The notes under the pieces were generated by a model, which was not told where the DNA came from, searched no databases, and saw only the letters and a program-made list of their open reading frames with translations. The position numbers and the translations under genes were made by a program. From Coffea arabica (lineage: Eukaryota; Streptophyta; Magnoliopsida; Gentianales; Rubiaceae), in assembly GCF_036785885.1 (NCBI RefSeq), contig NC_092317.1, forward strand, positions 3,164,501-3,228,500: a stretch of 64,000 nt of DNA, read 5' to 3'. Shown here piece by piece: positions 58,260-64,000 of this stretch. Each line of letters opens with the position of its first letter. The stretch's first letter is position 1.

Positions 58260-61200
58260 TATGATGAGAAAGAGAGGAGTGACTTAGATTGCACGGACGT
58301 ACTCCTCCGTGGATCACCTAGACTAGTCTTGGAAGTTGGGTGATTATGTCTTGGGTGGTAGATTGCTGGGAGTATTGTATGGCTATAGCCTGTAGTAAAG
58401 AGTAACCATTTCATTTAAACAAGTTACAACTCTCTATAACGATCGAAATGGGAGCTGCTAAGAAGATAGAATTAAGTGTATGGCTATTTTAGATTGGTGA
58501 AAGGGACAACTGTCTATTATTGAACTATCAATCTGTTTGGTGACGAATTTAGGGGTTCGTAATTAAAAGAGGAAATTTAAAAAGACTTGTGGAGGAAAAA
58601 TGTGGGTGCATTTGCCCAGCCTATGAAGTCAGGAATCACAAGGATTTAACGGTTGTTGCATCTCTTGAAGAATCATGGGGGCCAAAATTAATTCAACTGT
58701 TTAGGAGTTTTGACAACCATCTTATCTTATTGGGTAGTTGATAAGGATATTTCTTCTTTTTACAAAATTATCCGAGAGTTAATTAGAATAGAATACATAT
58801 AAGTGAATAAGGAGACATTGATATCTCTTGGCGCTGAACTTTTCTTCTTCGTTATTATTTTTCTATCAAGAATACAAACTCTAGTTTCACATTTTTATCG
58901 GTCGATTTTCTCAGTGAGGAGTGGTTAAGGCATTTTCAAGTTGAAGAATAATCAAGACTTTGATTCAACAATAATTGTGAGATCTAATTTATTTTTACTG
59001 TTCTTTTTTATACATTTATGAGTATTTGTATATTTCATGAATTAATTGTTGATGGTTATCCTGCTGGATTAGATATCCAGGGTCCGAAATTTAATTAATT
59101 AGATAATCTACTTCCAATAAAAATGTCAAATGCATAATTGTTTGAGTGTTTTAATATTTGTGGCAAGTGGCATAATTGGATTTATATGAGGGTAATATAT
59201 AATCTAATCTAAATGAACTAAACTTGTGAATTTGTTGGTTAAAATTGGTGGCCTTTCTAAATCTTAATGTTGTAGATAGATTAAATTCTAAACACTTATT
59301 TAGCGTTGTCTATTGGCAAGAGAAGAAATTAAAGAGTTTGTTTTAATTACCAAGAAAGCAAGGATAAGGCAAGGCATAGTCAAAGCTTGTTGACGATCAT
59401 GATAAATTTATTTGTGGATATATGAATTGATTTTTGTATCAATAATTGAATCAAAAGTCGAGATTACTCCTTTGACTAGAAGATTTGTTTTCATTGATTT
59501 AGTTTTACTTAATTTTTTATTATTAATTTCTTTTTTATTTATGGTGTGGTTTAATTTCTCCAACCTCCCCATTTTGATTCTTAAAATTGTAAAGGGACTC
59601 AATCCACCAATTCTTGTGGATACAACTTTATTCACTACTATTCACAAATTTCTATTTTTGCTAAGTAGGAAATCTTATTTTATTGGATTTAACACCCACC
59701 ACACCACTCGAACTCAGAGTAAGAAATTAAACGAATCATGTATATATGTATATATATATATATATTGACGCACACACAAAAATTAATAAATTAGTACATG
59801 ATATGCAAGTAAACACACGTGGTATATGGAGCACTACTTTATTAATTTGTGAGAAAATGTATGCTATCATTTTAAGGAAGGCGACTACTATACTTTCTTG
59901 CTTCTTTTGTAGAAATTATAGCTTCAAGGGTAGTTTTGTTAACTAGATAGTTACATACCCTCTTATTTTTAAATATTAACTTAATTTATGTTAGTAATTT
60001 TCCAATTGAAATTAAGTACCAAATAACTAAACACCATAAAAAATCATCGTATCATAAATATCCTTTACAAAAACTAATTTTCATGAATGATATTTTTAAA
60101 CTAACCAGTAAAATCTCTACAAATTAATACTCGATCAATTAATAACCTATATTAAATAATAATTTTTTGATCTCGACTTGGTTAACGAGGTAAATTAATA
60201 AGTTCGATAATTTTTGAAAATCTTGTATAACTCATCAGTCCTATTCATATCATAAATTAATAATTGACTAAAATTACACATCATATTTTCCTAAAATACG
60301 AGCCTATTATAGTTTCGGATAGCCTTCTGCCCTAGCATCGATACTAGAGTGATGCTGCACAAAGAATGCATATTAATCCATACAATTAATTTGCCAGTTA
60401 TCAACAGCCAAAAAAAAAAAAAGAAAAAAAAATTTAGCCTCGCACTTATTTCATCAGGTCGTGATTGCCACTTCACCTCCCTTTAATAAATATTGTTAAC
60501 CACTTGTTTAGACAACAACATTGAAAAATAAAATGCTAATCATATTTATAGTTTATTCACGTACAATTTTTCAATTGGAAAATCTGGATTGACACAATTG
60601 CATGAATGCATGTGTAGTGATCAGTACTAATTTATGTAGCAGCTACGACCCAATTTATATTAGTAATTGCTGCTCGCTCCTTCTGATGATAGCCTTTACC
60701 GGTTACCTCCTCTCAATTGGGTAGCAAACGCACTCAATTTCATGCTGAGTTGTACTGCCAGTGGTCTCTCCTGCCTACGGCTACGGTGGAAGCCAATGGT
60801 TTGCATTGCAATGGTACCGTTTAACAGAAAGGATCTCTTGTCGGCGAGCTCTTCATTTGTTGCAGGGCCCTAGTGGTCCTCGAAAGGTAGTTCCACCATT
60901 GCCAGCCCAAGCAGAAGCTTTAGAAACCAGTACACTTCTGCTGTCTCGATCTTCATGCAGTATTGGAATTTTCTTCCCTCTTTCTCTGGCCGCTATTGAA
61001 TCCCTTTTGGTGGGTTTAGTGCAGTGAAACCCCACTTTGGTGCGTCTGCATGTGCATGATTTCCTTTCATATACGAGAATGCAAAAGCAACCATTAAAAC
61101 AAACCCATAGTGACAGAGGTCTTTATATACCAAAGTTTTTATAATGAAGAAACAAACTACTAATTTAAATTCATACGCACTATTTGACTAGCCAACGACG

Positions 61201-64000
61201 ACGAATTATATTTTTGCCAGGGTTGCAGCTGAGTCCGAAGCAAGAAACGGAGAAATAACTACTCTATGTTTAGGTACATAGCGGGGGAATTGATGATATT
61301 GTGCAGAATTTGTGGTCCAGTTAAGGCCAAATAAATGTAATGCAGTAAATAATAATGGACCCAAATAATTATTATTTGGACCAAAATAATTTTTTCAAAG
61401 CTGATTAATTACATATAAACCAAATGTTGTACGAGCATTAAAAAAAATGTATGATTGTGTTACGTGACGACATTTATGAGAGATTATAACGGGGAAAATG
61501 ACGTTCCTCAATGGGATGATGGGATTGGAAGTTTTAAGGTACAATACAACCAGCCTAGACATGGGCTCCGCTACTTTTAAGAGCAAGCTGCTATATATCT
61601 AAAGCATCTGCTTAGGTAAATTACTCATTATGAATGACTGTGAAATGATGGAAAGGGGAACAGGAAATAGCTAGCTAGCTTCATTATTTGAGTCTGCAAT
61701 TAATTAGTTATCATCAGAATAATGAATTAACCCGGGTACATATAATATTAGTCTAGTACCTAGCTGCTAGCTAGCAGTTATCTTCTGGACTTGGTAGTAT
61801 GAAACCAATTCCGAATTTGAAGTCAGAAAATAATTATGTTGTTGTTTTTTTTTTTTTTTGAAAAGGACAAAGTGAAAAAATATTAGTAAGAAAAGAACCT
61901 GCCTGCCAACTTTCGTGCATTACTCAAATCTTTTAACCAGTACAAGTTGTGGGCTTGATACTATTTGGTCATTTATGGAGCATTCATTTATGGGGCTCAA
62001 AATATCAAAATCATGCTGGATATAGTCATCCTTTATTTTTGCTTTCGCCCTTCTTCTTTTGGAGCTGGGGCTTGTTACTTAAACTTATGCTAGTAGTTTC
62101 AAAGGGAGATTGCAGCCAAATATCTTTTACAGAAGCACTAGAAAATCAGCAGATCTTTTAGTTCCTATAGTCTTTTCACTTCAATTCACCTAACCAATGC
62201 ATACTTTCTGTTGCATTAGTTGAATTTCTTCGATCTCGTCCTTGAGAAATTGAAGTAAGCGGGAGGGATCAGCAGTGGTAAAACTCTATTGACTGATCTG
62301 GCAAATACAACCCAGATGGCCAGCGAAGTTGAAGTTGGTTCTCACTCACAAAGCCAAAAGTAAACAAAGTTATGTAAAGAAGTTTGAGTAGAGTGTGTCA
62401 TGTTTACATACAGGATCGTGAATTCTGAAAGCAAAATATCTGCTTCGAAATCAACAGGATCGTAACTCCCAAGTTGTGGTCCTCTCCCTCTCGTTGAGGA
62501 TGAGGTTTGGCAGCGTAGCCTGTTGTTGTCGTCTTCACAATTTATTCCACTGCTGTAAATCCTCAATATAATTGAGGTTGAGGGACAACTCCACATACTT
62601 GCACGGTTGATAATGCGGAATAACTGCTGTATAATTTGGCTAAGATTCGTAGTTGTGACCCCCCCCCCCCACAATCTCTCTCTAACCTGTCAATGTGAAC
62701 GAAATATAACACCTGAAATATTAGACAAATCGAAAAAATAATTAGGATTAATCTTGCAAAGAAGGAGTAATTTTACATGGAACTTGTATGTATACATCAC
62801 AACCGGCTCCCCTCAGTTCTGCACACCACTACTCATTCATGATTCATCCATTCATAAGGCGGCCGCGGCCGGTCATTTCAAGCCTTGACGCTTTTGAAAG
62901 ACTAGAAAAGTCAAAGTCACATAGTAATATATATGTTGAAAATTCTTTGGCTTGCAATTTGCTTTTCATCTGCAGTTCTTGGTGCATAACATTAAGGTGG
63001 GGGAAGGTGGAGAGAGATGAGCCAAGTATAATTCGGCATGCAAGAAAAGCTGTTGCCAACTTAAAGCAATAATGTGGGGAGTAGAGTACATTTTTCTTTG
63101 TCATGATAGCCCGGCTGTTGCGATGAGTTCAATTCTGCAGGCCAACGACATGGATGTTCTATGGCTTGATTAATTAGGTGTTACGATAATAATTTATTGC
63201 TTAGATTTTCCTATTCAATGTTAAAAAAAGAAAAAAAGGAGAAAAGTTCAACTGTTTTTCTTTTTCTTTTTTCAAAAGGAACATTTTTGTATTTGGTTTT
63301 TTCTCCTGGCTAATTAAGAGTTTGCCAGATTATCTGGGCGGTGCTTTTTCAGTAAGAAAATAATGAAAATGCTGAATTCACCTTCCTTCACTTTAAATTA
63401 ACTACTCTTTATACAAGTTGCATTTCTAACTGGACGAATCAACAATACTTGTGATGCACCATTTTCATGCACGAATAACCTGTTCTCAACTCCATAAATA
63501 CTATCAAAACTTGGGGACCGATATGTCCTCTATCCTGAATCTGTTCTCCATTTGTTAAAACCCAGCCCGGTTGAAAAATAAGTTTAATCGTTAAAGTGCA
63601 AATATGTATATCCAATGACGCAGATGTGTTTAAGAGATATATATAGAAGTGTGCATGTAATATTTGTTCAGGTTGGGAAAATAGTTTGTAGTATAGTTAT
63701 GCAATTCTGGCTCATCCCGTTTGTTGATAACAGGTAATGGATAACAATTTCATGCCATTTGCTGGAACAGTTTTCAATCGCTTCATCAGAAAACGAGGAG
63801 GAGAAGGATGATCTATCTGACTGACTGATTTAATTGACCATCATGAATTGCATTAATATAATGGTCCACTTTTAGCCAAATCAATTACAGGCGTTTATGA
63901 CTTGCCCAAATGATTTGATCCTTTAACCCTATAAGGGCTATATAATTGATTCCTTCCAGCTAAATCACTAATTAGAAGCAGCGTCGTTGCCCAATTAATT
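58260..64000. other. Upstream region of SHN1 and gene-poor right end
   Basis: About 5.7 kb. The first part should hold the SHN1 promoter. An AT microsatellite lies near 59742-59764, homopolymer G/C runs near 62660, and an unusual GC-richer island at 60667-61035 (listed). Other open frames here (for example 62342-62674, 110 codons on the minus strand) have no family resemblance and I do not support them. Confidence 0.4.
60667..61035. other. GC-richer island, possible organelle-derived insert
   Basis: About 370 bp with clearly higher GC than the AT-rich DNA on both sides and open frames of 60-88 codons on both strands at once. Such composition and overlapping frames fit an inserted stretch of mitochondrial or plastid DNA, or an old gene piece. 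The reverse-strand translation includes SFLLNGTIAMQTIGFHRSRR. I do not recognise any organellar gene in it, so the origin is inference. Confidence 0.25.

Noticed and set aside
62342-62674. 110-codon minus-strand open frame
   Set aside because: No recognisable domain; begins in a run of C/G and reads through low-complexity stretches.
1-64000. LTR retrotransposon or LINE remnants, rRNA, CRISPR
   Set aside because: I saw no reverse transcriptase, integrase or gag-like frames, no rRNA-like sequence and no regularly spaced repeats. Solo LTRs cannot be excluded by eye.

Overview
This window is nuclear DNA from a flowering plant, most likely a eudicot. It is AT-rich, the genes have short GT-AG introns, many small non-autonomous DNA transposons lie between and inside genes, and every protein I recognise has a close Arabidopsis relative that I recall from memory. 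I cannot fix the species. There is no bacterial, viral or CRISPR material, and I saw no coding LTR retrotransposon or LINE. Ten protein-coding genes are supported. Exon coordinates are hand-derived and each gene was checked for a continuous reading frame across its splice sites.

Layout from left to right. A possible last exon of a gene cut by the window edge (1-101). A small DUF761 gene (3139-3411, +). A Tourist-like MITE (4972-5243). A single-domain glyoxalase/VOC gene (6682-8251, -). A long gene-poor stretch (8.5-14.4 kb) with several copies of a short MITE family. An Alba-domain nucleic-acid-binding protein gene (14575-16679, +). A GC-rich hAT MITE (17902-18637). An O-fucosyltransferase family gene (20372-23400, +). 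A PPR gene like At1g52620 (25240-27702, -). A mitochondrial-type PPR gene like At1g80150 (31180-32436, -). Two transposons only 34 bp apart (MULE-like 33405-34793, hAT-like 34828-35556). A SEC11 signal-peptidase gene (36033-38888, -). A DCC thiol-disulfide oxidoreductase gene (40351-43051, +) with a hAT MITE in intron 2. An ATS3-type embryo-specific gene (43995-45024, -) whose upstream DNA is a tandem duplication carrying two identical G-boxes. A Stowaway MITE (46092-46441). A LOLITA gene (46992-49557, -). A gene-poor stretch. A WIN1/SHN1-type AP2/ERF gene (57304-58148, -). Finally, about 5.8 kb without a gene I can support.

The genes do not form a pathway. They are housekeeping or developmental loci: RNA editing or processing (two PPRs), secretion (SEC11), endocytosis (LOLITA), cuticle control (SHN1), glycosylation, redox and aldehyde chemistry. 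What binds them is ancestry. From memory, the closest Arabidopsis genes fall into three chromosome-1 regions: At1g15360-At1g15380, At1g80150-At1g80160 and At1g52590-At1g52630. Here they are interleaved on one segment, as expected if this window keeps an ancestral order that Arabidopsis lost piecemeal after genome duplications.

The most interesting non-genic signals are three similar-sized hAT MITEs with shared TAGGG ends, 8-bp target duplications and quite different GC-rich inner motifs; the duplicated G-box segment upstream of the ATS3-like gene; and a palindromic MITE able to form a long hairpin. I found no convincing new biochemical system.
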